DNA of 64,000 bases from Pseudomonadota bacterium (GTDB lineage: Bacteria > Pseudomonadota > Gammaproteobacteria > Burkholderiales > Thiobacillaceae), in assembly GCA_030653935.1 (NCBI GenBank), contig JAURYL010000073.1, positions 1 to 64,000 of the forward strand, written 5' to 3'. Under the pieces are notes generated by a model that saw nothing but the letters and a program-made list of their open reading frames with translations, ran no database searches and was not told where the DNA came from. How positions within the stretch are numbered: the first letter of the stretch is position 1; each line of letters begins with the position of its first letter. The position numbers and the translations under genes are program-made. This document shows positions 8,638 to 15,770 of the stretch, in pieces.

Positions 8638-9237
8638 TCAGCCGCGGCCCAGCGCGGCGCCATTCGGCGCGCGCGTCAGCACCGTCGCCAGTTCGTGCAG
8701 GCCGTTGGGATGATCCACGCGCGCCATGTCGGACTCCGGCCAGACCCAGCGTGCCGCCGGGAACAGCGCTCGCATGTCGCCCAGTTCGCAGTGGAAGGGC
8801 GGCCCGCCCTCGCGGCCGGTTTGCATGAACAGGGCGTAGAGATGGCCGCCGGGTTTCAGCCAGCGGTAGAGCTGCTGTTCATAAGCCGGCCATTGCTCGG
8901 GTTGCAGCGCGCACAGACAGGTCTGTTCGTAGATCGCGTCGAAGGGGATTTCCGGCTGCCAGGTCAGGGCGTCGGCACACACCCGTTCCGCCGTCAGCCC
9001 CGCCGCCGCCAGTTCGGTTTCAAGCAGCTTCAGCGCGGTCGGCGCGATGTCCAGGGCGGTGACGAGAAACCCGTGCCGCGCCAGTTCCAACGCTTCGTGA
9101 CCACGGCCGCAACCCGGCAGCAGGATGCGGCCCCGTTTCAGGGCGTCAGCTTCCAGCCAGCGCTGCAAGGCCGGGCTGGAGACGCCCCGGTCCCAGGGGA
9201 TGGTGTTGGCCTGGTATTTGGCTTCCCAATGGCTCAT
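8638..9237 (-). CDS. TPMT-family SAM-dependent methyltransferase, 199 aa
   Basis: A small class I methyltransferase of the thiopurine S-methyltransferase family. It starts MSHWEAKYQANTIPWDRG and carries the SAM-binding motif ILLPGCGRGHEALELARHG followed by VTALDIAP. Later segments AIYEQTCLCALQPEQWPAY and WLKPGGHLYALF are characteristic. Bacterial members methylate thiol, selenium or tellurium compounds; the true substrate cannot be read from the sequence. Upstream lies the truncated vapC remnant, so the promoter probably lies within or near that remnant. Confidence 0.85.
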   Translation of the reverse strand: MSHWEAKYQANTIPWDRGVSSPALQRWLEADALKRGRILLPGCGRGHEALELARHGFLVTALDIAPTALKLLETELAAAGLTAERVCADALTWQPEIPFDAIYEQTCLCALQPEQWPAYEQQLYRWLKPGGHLYALFMQTGREGGPPFHCELGDMRALFPAARWVWPESDMARVDHPNGLHELATVLTRAPNGAALGRG

Positions 9238-9276
9238 CGTCGCGGCTCCGAATAATCGAGCCGGGATTGTCGCCGA

Positions 9277-9375
9277 TCAGGCTGGGCGCGATTCGGCCAG
9301 CCCCTTCTTTTCCGCTTCATCTTCGGAATAGACGTAGATCGCGACATTGCTGTCGATGAAGGTCTTACCTGGCAT
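9277..9375 (-). pseudogene. Truncated VapC-type PIN-domain toxin remnant (32 codons)
   Basis: The short frame MPGKTFIDSNVAIYVYSEDE is a textbook PIN-domain N-terminus (FIDSNV holds the first catalytic Asp). It stops after 32 codons, whereas VapC toxins are usually about 130 aa, so the remaining catalytic acidic residues are lost. The ATG overlaps the last codons of the antitoxin gene, as in functional vapBC operons. The rest of the toxin is absent: the next bases lead straight into the methyltransferase gene. Confidence 0.75.
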
Positions 9376-9571
9376 TGGCCGCTTCCCGGTCGAATTTGAA
9401 TCCGCGGGTTTTCAGGGAGACGGCCTTGAAGGCGGGGCTGGCGGTCGGTTCGGCGCTTGCCTCGTCTGTCAACAGGATGACCCGAACCAGGCGGCCATTC
9501 CATGCGCGCAGGTCGGCGGGCAGGTCCACCACGTTGTCGTGGGGGGTGCTATTGAATTCGACGGCTTGCAT
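9365..9571 (-). CDS. VapB-type antitoxin-like protein, 68 aa
   Basis: Begins MQAVEFNSTPHDNVVDLP and contains WNGRLVRVILLTDEAS, the pattern of small antitoxins paired with PIN toxins. A strong GGAGG lies 7 bases before the ATG, which decides the start over a longer upstream frame. Its stop overlaps the start of the toxin remnant. With the toxin destroyed, this is an orphan antitoxin that might still bind its own promoter or related toxins. Confidence 0.7.
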   Translation of the reverse strand: MQAVEFNSTPHDNVVDLPADLRAWNGRLVRVILLTDEASAEPTASPAFKAVSLKTRGFKFDREAANAR

Positions 9572-9675
9572 ATCGGAACCTCCTGCGGGAAACGGTGTAC
9601 TTGATCTGTTCAACGCCCGGAGTTTACCCGCCCACCTCCGGGTCAAGGGAGCAACAGGCGGTGCAGCCTACCCGC

Positions 9676-10659
9676 TCAGAAAAACGCCGCTTCCGCCGCC
9701 GCCGGCAGCTTCAGCCCGGTAACCCGCGCTTTTTGCAGGACTTCCCAGTAGTAACGATAGGTGGCGCGGTCGTGCAGTTCGCCGGCGTGCTGGATCGGGC
9801 CCCAGTCGGCTTGTTGCGCGGCGAGGAGGATGGCGGCGGCGGTTTCGACTTCGCCGTGGTCGGGCTTCATGGCGTCGACGATGGGCTGGATCTGGGTGGG
9901 GTAGATGCTCCATTGCCGCAGGAAGCCGAATTCCATGCGGGCGCGGCGGGCGTCGGCGTAGGCGGCGTAGGGGTTCTTCAGGTCGAGGGTGACGTTGTGC
10001 GCGGGGATGACGCCATTGGCCAGGGCGGCCGCGACGACTTCACCCTTGGCGCGGGCGATCAAGCGATGCTCGAACTGGCCGGGGCTGCGCATGCAACTGG
10101 CGGGGATGGCGCCGTGGTGGCCGGAGACGAAATCCATCAGGCCGAAATCCAGCACCTGCAACCAGGGCAGTTGCGCGATGCGGTGGATGTCGCGTAGCGC
10201 CCCGTGGGTTTCGATCAGGATGTGGATGGGGATTTCCCGTGTGATGCCGGCGCGGGCGGCGACTTCCTGGATATAGCCGATCATTTCCGCCGCCTGGTCA
10301 TGGGCGGTGCACTTCGGAATGGTGAGGTAGGCCAGTTTCTCGCCGGCGCCGGGGACCAGGATGTCGACGTCGGCGCGCCAGTGCGGGTGGCTGTAATCGT
10401 GGATGCGGGCGCCGGCGAGCTGGTGGCGGTTGGCCTCGGAATTGACCATGCGCGCGATCATTGCCGCGTGTTCCGGTTCACGTCCGGCGGGGGCGCCGTC
10501 TTCACAGTCGCAGGTGATGTTGAACACCGGGCCGAGTTTTTCCATCAGCGCCAGCGCCTTCTCGATCAACTTCTCACTGCCGGCGAAGTGTTCGCAGGCG
10601 GGGATGGCGGGAAAGGGCTTTTCGCCGGCGAAGAGGGCGTCGTTGGGATGGGTGGGCAT
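9676..10659 (-). CDS. HpcH/HpaI aldolase / citrate-lyase-like C-C bond lyase, 327 aa
   Basis: A TIM-barrel CoA-ester lyase or aldolase relative. Visible marks are FNITCDCEDGAPAGREPEHA (acidic metal-binding segment), RIHDYSHPHWRADVD, IPIHILIETHGALRDI (the catalytic IET segment of the family) and LDFGLMDFVSGHHGAIPA. It belongs to a divergent branch of the CitE superfamily. It lies downstream of the MaoC-type hydratase, separated by a repeat, and is the last gene of a five-gene minus-strand cluster. Likely reactions are cleavage or formation of a malyl-, methylmalyl- or citramalyl-CoA type ester; the exact substrate is inferred only from context. Confidence 0.82.
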   Translation of the reverse strand: MPTHPNDALFAGEKPFPAIPACEHFAGSEKLIEKALALMEKLGPVFNITCDCEDGAPAGREPEHAAMIARMVNSEANRHQLAGARIHDYSHPHWRADVDILVPGAGEKLAYLTIPKCTAHDQAAEMIGYIQEVAARAGITREIPIHILIETHGALRDIHRIAQLPWLQVLDFGLMDFVSGHHGAIPASCMRSPGQFEHRLIARAKGEVVAAALANGVIPAHNVTLDLKNPYAAYADARRARMEFGFLRQWSIYPTQIQPIVDAMKPDHGEVETAAAILLAAQQADWGPIQHAGELHDRATYRYYWEVLQKARVTGLKLPAAAEAAFF

Positions 10660-10691
10660 TGGGGCTCCTTGATGGGGGGGGCGACATCGCG

Positions 10692-10725
10692 GCCGCTAAA
10701 GAGCCGGCTGGAAGCCGGCGCTACA
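10692..10725. repeat. Partial REP-like palindrome overlapping the hydratase stop codon
   Basis: The core AGCCGGC-TGGAA-GCCGGCGCTAC on the plus strand belongs to the GTAGCGCCGGC family. Read on the minus strand, its end GTAGCGCC supplies the TAG stop codon of the upstream MaoC gene. Confidence 0.7.
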
Positions 10726-11758
10726 TGGGCATCAGCACGGTGTAATCGAGGTCGAGCACGACGTTGGGGTGGTATTTGCCTTCGACCTTGGTCTCGGCCA
10801 GTTCGCCGGCGGGCAGGTTTTTCAGGCCGATCATGCGCAGGCGCAGGGCGCCGAGGTCATCGCGGCCGGGCAGTTGCCATTTCTCCAGCACTTCATGACG
10901 GCAATACAAGGTGTCGCCGGCGAAGGTGGGGTTGGCGTGGCTGCCGGCGTTGATGGCGGCGATCAGCAGGGCGTTTTCCAGGCCGTCGTAACTCAGCGCG
11001 CGACACACCGAAATCACGTGCCCACCGTAGACCAGGCGGCGGCCGAAGGGCGTGTCGCGCATCAAATGGGCGTCGAAGTGCAGGCGCGCGGGGTTCTGGT
11101 AAAGGCGAGTGGCGAAGGTGTGGTCGGCTTCCTCCAGGGTCATGCCGGCGGGATGGGCGATGCGCTCGCCGGGCTGGTAGTCGTCCCACAGGCGCTCGCC
11201 GCCGGTCAGCGAGGTTTCGAACTGGCGGGTATCGAGGAACTCCGGCACGACGAGGCGCGAGGGCGTCACGCAGGGCGGGGTTTCCGGAATCACCGGGGTG
11301 GGCGCGGGCGCGGCCTTGTCGCGCTTCTTCACCATAACCCAGCGCACCCAGGTGAGGACTTCGCGGTCGTTCTGGTTGATCGCGGTGGAGCGCACCCAGA
11401 TGATGCCGGCGGCGCCGTCGCGGTTTTCCTTGCGGCCGATGACCGTGGATTCCGCCACCAGGGTATCGCCGACGTAGACCGGGGCGAGGAAGCGGACATC
11501 GGCGTAGCCGAGGTTGGCGACGGCGTTGAGCGAGATGTCGGCGACGGTCTTGCCGAAGGCGAGGTGGAAGGCGAGCAGGTCGTCGAGCGGCCGTTTCGGG
11601 TAGCCCAGGGCATGCGCCACCAGACCGGAGGCGCCGAGCAGGTGGCGGGAGCCGGTGAGCGCCAGGTAGAGCGCGATCTCGCCCTCGCCGACGGTGCGCG
11701 GGGTGGCGTGGAGAAAGTTCTGGCCGAGTTCGAAATTCTCGAAGAAGTTGCCGTTCAT
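10721..11758 (-). CDS. Two-domain MaoC-type hydratase, mesaconyl-CoA hydratase-like, 345 aa
   Basis: The first hotdog half starts MNGNFFENFELGQNFLHATP and contains the ARFLAPVYVGDTL-like segment DVRFLAPVYVGDTLVAES. The second half has LHFDAHLMRDTPFGRRLVYG followed by GGHVISVC. This is the pattern of mesaconyl-CoA hydratase (beta-methylmalyl-CoA dehydratase) of the ethylmalonyl-CoA pathway and the 3-hydroxypropionate bicycle, which are also ~340-aa double-hotdog proteins. The expected reaction is mesaconyl-CoA + H2O to beta-methylmalyl-CoA or the reverse. Its ATG overlaps the stop of the upstream lyase (ATGA), so the two are translationally coupled, consistent with consecutive steps. Confidence 0.85.
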   Translation of the reverse strand: MNGNFFENFELGQNFLHATPRTVGEGEIALYLALTGSRHLLGASGLVAHALGYPKRPLDDLLAFHLAFGKTVADISLNAVANLGYADVRFLAPVYVGDTLVAESTVIGRKENRDGAAGIIWVRSTAINQNDREVLTWVRWVMVKKRDKAAPAPTPVIPETPPCVTPSRLVVPEFLDTRQFETSLTGGERLWDDYQPGERIAHPAGMTLEEADHTFATRLYQNPARLHFDAHLMRDTPFGRRLVYGGHVISVCRALSYDGLENALLIAAINAGSHANPTFAGDTLYCRHEVLEKWQLPGRDDLGALRLRMIGLKNLPAGELAETKVEGKYHPNVVLDLDYTVLMPM

Positions 11759-12726
11759 GTGCGCGCCTCCGTTGCCGATGCTTCGATCATGTCGTGGATC
11801 ATCAGGGTACGTCGTGCCGCCTCGACGTGCAGGGTTTCCACCAGACGCCCTTCCACCACGGTGACGCCATAGCCTTCGGCGTTGGCGCTTTCCCAGGCGG
11901 CGATGATCTTGCGGGCGCGCTCGATGCTGGCCGGGCGCGGGGTGAAGGCGTCATTGGCGTAGGCGACCTGATCGGGATGGATGATGCTCTTGCCGTCGAA
12001 ACCGAGGTCACGGCTCATCCGGCAGGCGAATTCGAAGCCGGTCATCTCCTTCATGTCCAGATGCACGCCGTCAACGATGGCCAGCCCGTGCGCGCGCGCC
12101 GCCAGCAGGCAGTGCGAGAGGCTGTAGAGCACCGGCAGGCGATCCGGGGTGATGCGCGCGTGCAGTTCGTTGGTGAGGTCGGAGGTGCCCATGACCAGAC
12201 AGCGGATGCGCGGCGAGGCGCCGGCGATTTCCTCGGCGCGCAGCACGGCGAGCGGGGTTTCGATCATCACCATGATCGGCAGATGGGCGCCGCCGGCTTC
12301 GTCCAGGGCGTGCAGGGCGTCGAGGACTTCCTGACGGCTCTCCACGCGTGGAAACAGGATGGCGTCGGGCGACAACGGCGCGATGGCGGTGAGATCGTCC
12401 AGCCCCCAGGCGGAGTCATGGCGGTTGACCCGCACCACCACTTCACGTTTGCCGTAGCCGCCTTCCTGGAGCGCGGCGGCGGCGTTGCGCCGGGCTTCCA
12501 GCTTGCGCGCCACCAGCACCGATTCCTCCAGGTCGAAGATCAGGGTATCCACCGGCAGTTCGCGACCCTTGGCAAGGAAACGCGGCACGCAGGCGGGGAT
12601 GTAGAGCATGGAGCGGCGCGGGCGGTAATGTAGCGGCGGGGGGGGCAGGCGGGACGCCTGCGCTACAGGGGCGGGGTTTGTAGCGCAGGCGTCCCCGCCT
12701 GCTTCGTCCGTCGGCAAGGCGTTCAT
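11755..12726 (-). CDS. HpcH/HpaI-CitE lyase, (beta-methyl)malyl-CoA or citramalyl-CoA lyase-like, 323 aa
   Basis: After an unusual N-terminal extension the conserved fold begins at RPRRSMLYIPACVPRFLAKG. It has the CitE marks TLIFDLEESVLVARKLEARR, FPRVESRQEV, IMVMIETPLAVLRAEEIAG and FDGKSIIHPDQV. Residues 9-28 are encoded by a REP-like palindrome. The start is supported by a 4-bp ATGA overlap with the acyl-CoA ligase stop, so the repeat is probably translated. The expected reaction is reversible cleavage of beta-methylmalyl-CoA to glyoxylate and propionyl-CoA, or a related malyl/citramalyl-CoA reaction. The assignment is inferred from the family and from the coupled hydratase. Confidence 0.82.
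   Translation of the reverse strand: MNALPTDEAGGDACATNPAPVAQASRLPPPPLHYRPRRSMLYIPACVPRFLAKGRELPVDTLIFDLEESVLVARKLEARRNAAAALQEGGYGKREVVVRVNRHDSAWGLDDLTAIAPLSPDAILFPRVESRQEVLDALHALDEAGGAHLPIMVMIETPLAVLRAEEIAGASPRIRCLVMGTSDLTNELHARITPDRLPVLYSLSHCLLAARAHGLAIVDGVHLDMKEMTGFEFACRMSRDLGFDGKSIIHPDQVAYANDAFTPRPASIERARKIIAAWESANAEGYGVTVVEGRLVETLHVEAARRTLMIHDMIEASATEART
12645..12702. repeat. REP-like palindrome inside the 5' end of the lyase gene
   Basis: The arms GCAGGCGGGACGCCTGCGCTAC and GTAGCGCAGGCGTCCCCGCC flank a short spacer. The element lies in frame within the coding region and would encode about 20 residues rich in Ala, Pro and Gly. Homologous lyases start near the residues just after it. Confidence 0.8.
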
Positions 12727-14366
12727 TGCGATCTCCCGCCGGCGATGGCCTGCGACAACTGCCTTCTCACGATCTTGCCATTCTTGGTACGCGGGAAATC
12801 CGCTGCCAGGTAGACGATCTTGGGCGCCTTGTAACCGGCCAGATGTTCGCGGCCGAAGGCGAGCAATTCGTCGGGGCTGGCCTCGACGCCGGGGTGGAGG
12901 GTGACGTAGGCGACCACCAGCACTTTGTCGCCGCTCAATTCCTCGCCGGTTGCGGCGCAGTCGGCCACCGCCGGGTGGGTTTTCATCACCCGCTCGATCT
13001 CGTGTGGCGACACCCGGTAGCCGAAGGAATTGATGATGTCGTCGCGCCGTCCGAGGAACCAGATGTAGCCGTCTTCATCGAAGCGCGCGTAATCGCCGGT
13101 GAGGAACCATTCCCCCTTGAACACCTTGGCGGTTTCGGCCGGCAGGTTCCAGTACTGCATGAACAGGCCGGGGTCTTCGGCCGGCAGGCAGATCATGCCT
13201 TCCTCACCGGGCGCGACTTCCTTCAGCGTTTCCGGGTCGAGCAGGCGGACGTCGTGGCCGGGCTGCGGGAAGCCGGCGGAACCGGGGCGGATTGGGCGGA
13301 ACTTGTTTTCCGAGAGGTAATAAGACACTTCCGACATGCCCACCGCCTCGTAGATGTCGACGCCGAAACGCTCGCGCCAGAGGCCGAGCATTTCGTCGGA
13401 GAGGTGTTCGCCGGCGCTCATGCAGTGGCGCAGGCTGGGTACGTCGGCGCCGGTGCTGGTGGTCTTCTGGATGATCTGCCGGTAGATGGTAGGGACGCCG
13501 ATGAAGAGGGTGGCGCGGTGTTTGGCGATCAGGCGGATCCAGCCGGCGGCGTCGTTCTTCCCCTCATGCACGATCACCGTCTTGCCGAGATAGAGCGGGT
13601 CCATCAGCGCGGAACCGAGCACATAGGTCCAGTTGAATTTCCCGGAATGGACGATGCGGTCGTGGCCGTCTTCCGCGAAATCGAACCAGTAGTTCGCCGC
13701 CGGTTCGCGCCCGATCATGGCGCGGTGCGCGTGCAGCACGCCCTTGGGATAGCCGGTGGTGCCGGAGGTGTAGACCAGATAGGCGGGGTCGTGCGATTTG
13801 GTCGGGTGCGGCGGCGCGCAGATCGTGATTTCGCCGAGGGCGGCGTCGAGGTTGAGCACCTGGAGCGCGGTCGCGCCGGGGCGCAGGGCGGAGAAATCGG
13901 GGGGGGCATTGCCGGAGAGCAGCACGCAACGCAGGCCTTCCAGCCCCGCCAGCTTGTCTTGCAGGGTTGCCCACATCGCCTGGTCGGTGACCAGGACCGA
14001 GGCGCCGGAATCCTTCGCCAGATACACCACTTCTTCCGCCGTCAGCAGGGTGGAAGTGGGCACCGAGATGGCGCCGCGCTTCATCGCGCCAAGGAAGGCG
14101 GTGGGGTAGTCGAGGCAGTTGGGCAGGCGGATCAACACCCGCTCGCCGTCTTCCACCCCCAGGGTGCGCAGCAGTTGCGCGAAACGGCTGCTGCGTTGGG
14201 CTAGTTGCTTGTAGGTGGCCTGGCTGACGCCGCGCTCGTCGTCCTCGACGATCATCGCCAGGTGGTCTTCGGTTGCCGTGCCGAGATGGGCGTCGGTACA
14301 GGCGACGCCGATGTTGAAATGCTCGGGCAGGTGCCAGGTCCAGGCGGGGAAGGGCGGAAAGGGCAT
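12723..14366 (-). CDS. AMP-forming acyl-CoA synthetase (benzoate/medium-chain acyl-CoA ligase-like), 547 aa
   Basis: An ANL-superfamily adenylating ligase. It carries the P-loop YTSGTTGYPKGVLHAH, the A5 motif YEAVGMSEVSYY, and WFLTGDYARFDEDGYIWFLG followed by RRDDIINSFGYRVSP. The C-terminal catalytic Lys lies in FPRTKNGKIVRRQL. It activates a carboxylic acid with ATP and CoA. Given its coupling to a mesaconyl-CoA-hydratase-like gene and lyases, a dicarboxylate such as mesaconate or a short acid is a reasonable substrate, but this is inference. The ATG chosen follows AGGAGCACCTG. The longer upstream frame runs into a palindromic repeat. Confidence 0.88.
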   Translation of the reverse strand: MPFPPFPAWTWHLPEHFNIGVACTDAHLGTATEDHLAMIVEDDERGVSQATYKQLAQRSSRFAQLLRTLGVEDGERVLIRLPNCLDYPTAFLGAMKRGAISVPTSTLLTAEEVVYLAKDSGASVLVTDQAMWATLQDKLAGLEGLRCVLLSGNAPPDFSALRPGATALQVLNLDAALGEITICAPPHPTKSHDPAYLVYTSGTTGYPKGVLHAHRAMIGREPAANYWFDFAEDGHDRIVHSGKFNWTYVLGSALMDPLYLGKTVIVHEGKNDAAGWIRLIAKHRATLFIGVPTIYRQIIQKTTSTGADVPSLRHCMSAGEHLSDEMLGLWRERFGVDIYEAVGMSEVSYYLSENKFRPIRPGSAGFPQPGHDVRLLDPETLKEVAPGEEGMICLPAEDPGLFMQYWNLPAETAKVFKGEWFLTGDYARFDEDGYIWFLGRRDDIINSFGYRVSPHEIERVMKTHPAVADCAATGEELSGDKVLVVAYVTLHPGVEASPDELLAFGREHLAGYKAPKIVYLAADFPRTKNGKIVRRQLSQAIAGGRSQ

Positions 14367-14382
14367 CAGGTGCTCCTGTGTT

Positions 14383-14457
14383 GTAGGTTGGGCAAAGCGA
14401 AGCGTGCCCAACAGATAACCGTTGCATGTTGGGCACGCTTCGCTTTGCCCAACCTAC
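14383..14457. repeat. REP-like palindrome, GTAGGTTGGGCAAAGCG family, copy A
   Basis: Two 30-bp arms, GTAGGTTGGGCAAAGCGAAG (continuing CGTGCCCAAC) and its complement, around a 15-bp centre. Further copies are at 57970-58042, 58874-58946 and 62103-62175. This copy is between the third lyase and the acyl-CoA ligase. Confidence 0.92.
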
Positions 14458-14472
14458 GATGTGTTCTGCCGA

Positions 14473-15570
14473 TCACAGAATCACCCCATAAGGCCAGTTC
14501 TCGCGCACCACCTGCGGCGGCAGCATGGCCAGCACTTGCAGGGCGAAATCGGCGTCGGCCTCCGACAGCGCGCGCAGGGAATGGGCGCGCAGCAGCACTT
14601 GCAGGGCCTTGCCGAACATCGGCGGGTCGAGCATTTCGCCCTCGAACTTGATGGCGCCGCCGAGCAGGGCATCGGCTTCCACGGCGGCTTGCAGGACGCG
14701 GATGTTGCGCGCCACTTCGGTCGGCGAGGGGGTGTAGGCCACCTTGCACAGGTGGATGTGGCTGGGGTGGATGACCTGTTTGCCGGTCAGGCCCATCGCC
14801 GCTTCCTCGCAGGCGTGGCGGTAGACCACGCGCGATTCCTCGTCGCCGTGCAGATCGAGCCAGCGGCGGATGTCATGCGGTTCGAGGAAGGTTTCCGGCA
14901 TCCCGGCCTGGCCGATCAGCACCTCGACACCGCCGATGACGCCGACGCCGGCGATACGCGCCTCGAACAAAATCTGGTGCAGGAAGTAGGCCAGTTCCTG
15001 GGTCCAGCCTTGCGGCGTGATGTGGATGCCCATGGCCTTGGAGAAGTCGTGGATGCCGAACACCACATGCCTGACCGCAGGGTAGGCCATGATTTCCGGC
15101 GCGATCTTCAGCGACTTGGGGTGCTCGATGATGGGCTGGATGGTGATCTCGGGATTCATCACCGCCAGGCAGGCGGAGAGGTCGCGGATTTCCGCCGCGC
15201 CGTAGGCTTCGCCGGCCTTGGCCAGCATCACCACATCGATGTGCTCGGCCAGGTCGCGCACCATCGCCATGTCTTTCTCGTATTCCTCGGTGCGAAAGGG
15301 GTTGATGCGCACCGCCACGGCGAGGTCGTCACGTTGCAGGCCGGGCAGTTCCTGGCGCAGCAGCTCGCGTGACAGCGCCTTCTGCCGGCAGCCATCCTCC
15401 AGGTCGAACAGCAGGGTCTGCGCGTGGCAGTGGCGGGCGTGTTTCTGGAAGCGCTGCGCGGCGGCTTCCAGGTCTTCATACAGCCCCAGCGCCGGTGCGT
15501 ATTTCACCGGCGGGTAATAGAGCTGGATGCCGGGCCAGTAATCTCCCAACACGCGGCTGGCTACCGCCAT
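14473..15570 (-). CDS. HpcH/HpaI-CitE family lyase, third paralog in cluster, 365 aa
   Basis: Begins MAVASRVLGDYWPGIQLYYP. Family marks are ARHCHAQTLLFDLEDGCRQK, IQPIIEHPKSLKIAPEIMAY, VVFGIHDFSKAMGIHI and GLTGKQVIHPSHIHL. It is longer than the coupled lyase and resembles the 365-aa branch of CitE-like lyases. It is the first gene of the minus-strand cluster and is divergent from the fumarase/mesaconase gene. I chose the internal ATG because the 45 upstream codons have no family similarity. It probably acts on a CoA thioester or free hydroxy-acid in the same pathway as its neighbours. Confidence 0.82.
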   Translation of the reverse strand: MAVASRVLGDYWPGIQLYYPPVKYAPALGLYEDLEAAAQRFQKHARHCHAQTLLFDLEDGCRQKALSRELLRQELPGLQRDDLAVAVRINPFRTEEYEKDMAMVRDLAEHIDVVMLAKAGEAYGAAEIRDLSACLAVMNPEITIQPIIEHPKSLKIAPEIMAYPAVRHVVFGIHDFSKAMGIHITPQGWTQELAYFLHQILFEARIAGVGVIGGVEVLIGQAGMPETFLEPHDIRRWLDLHGDEESRVVYRHACEEAAMGLTGKQVIHPSHIHLCKVAYTPSPTEVARNIRVLQAAVEADALLGGAIKFEGEMLDPPMFGKALQVLLRAHSLRALSEADADFALQVLAMLPPQVVRENWPYGVIL

Positions 15571-15770
15571 GATGTGTTCCAGGCCATCTTCAGGACTCCT
15601 CGTCTCAGCGTGATTCCGGTCTGTTGCCGGTCTTGCCCTCACCCTATTCCCTTCGCCGCTGATGCACTGCACAATTATTTCAAGTCTAAACATTGAAAAA
15701 CCCAATGATTGACTCGGCTATGCGTCGTCGCCGGGCGCGGCCATACTTGCGGGCAGACAAGGAGACCGCC

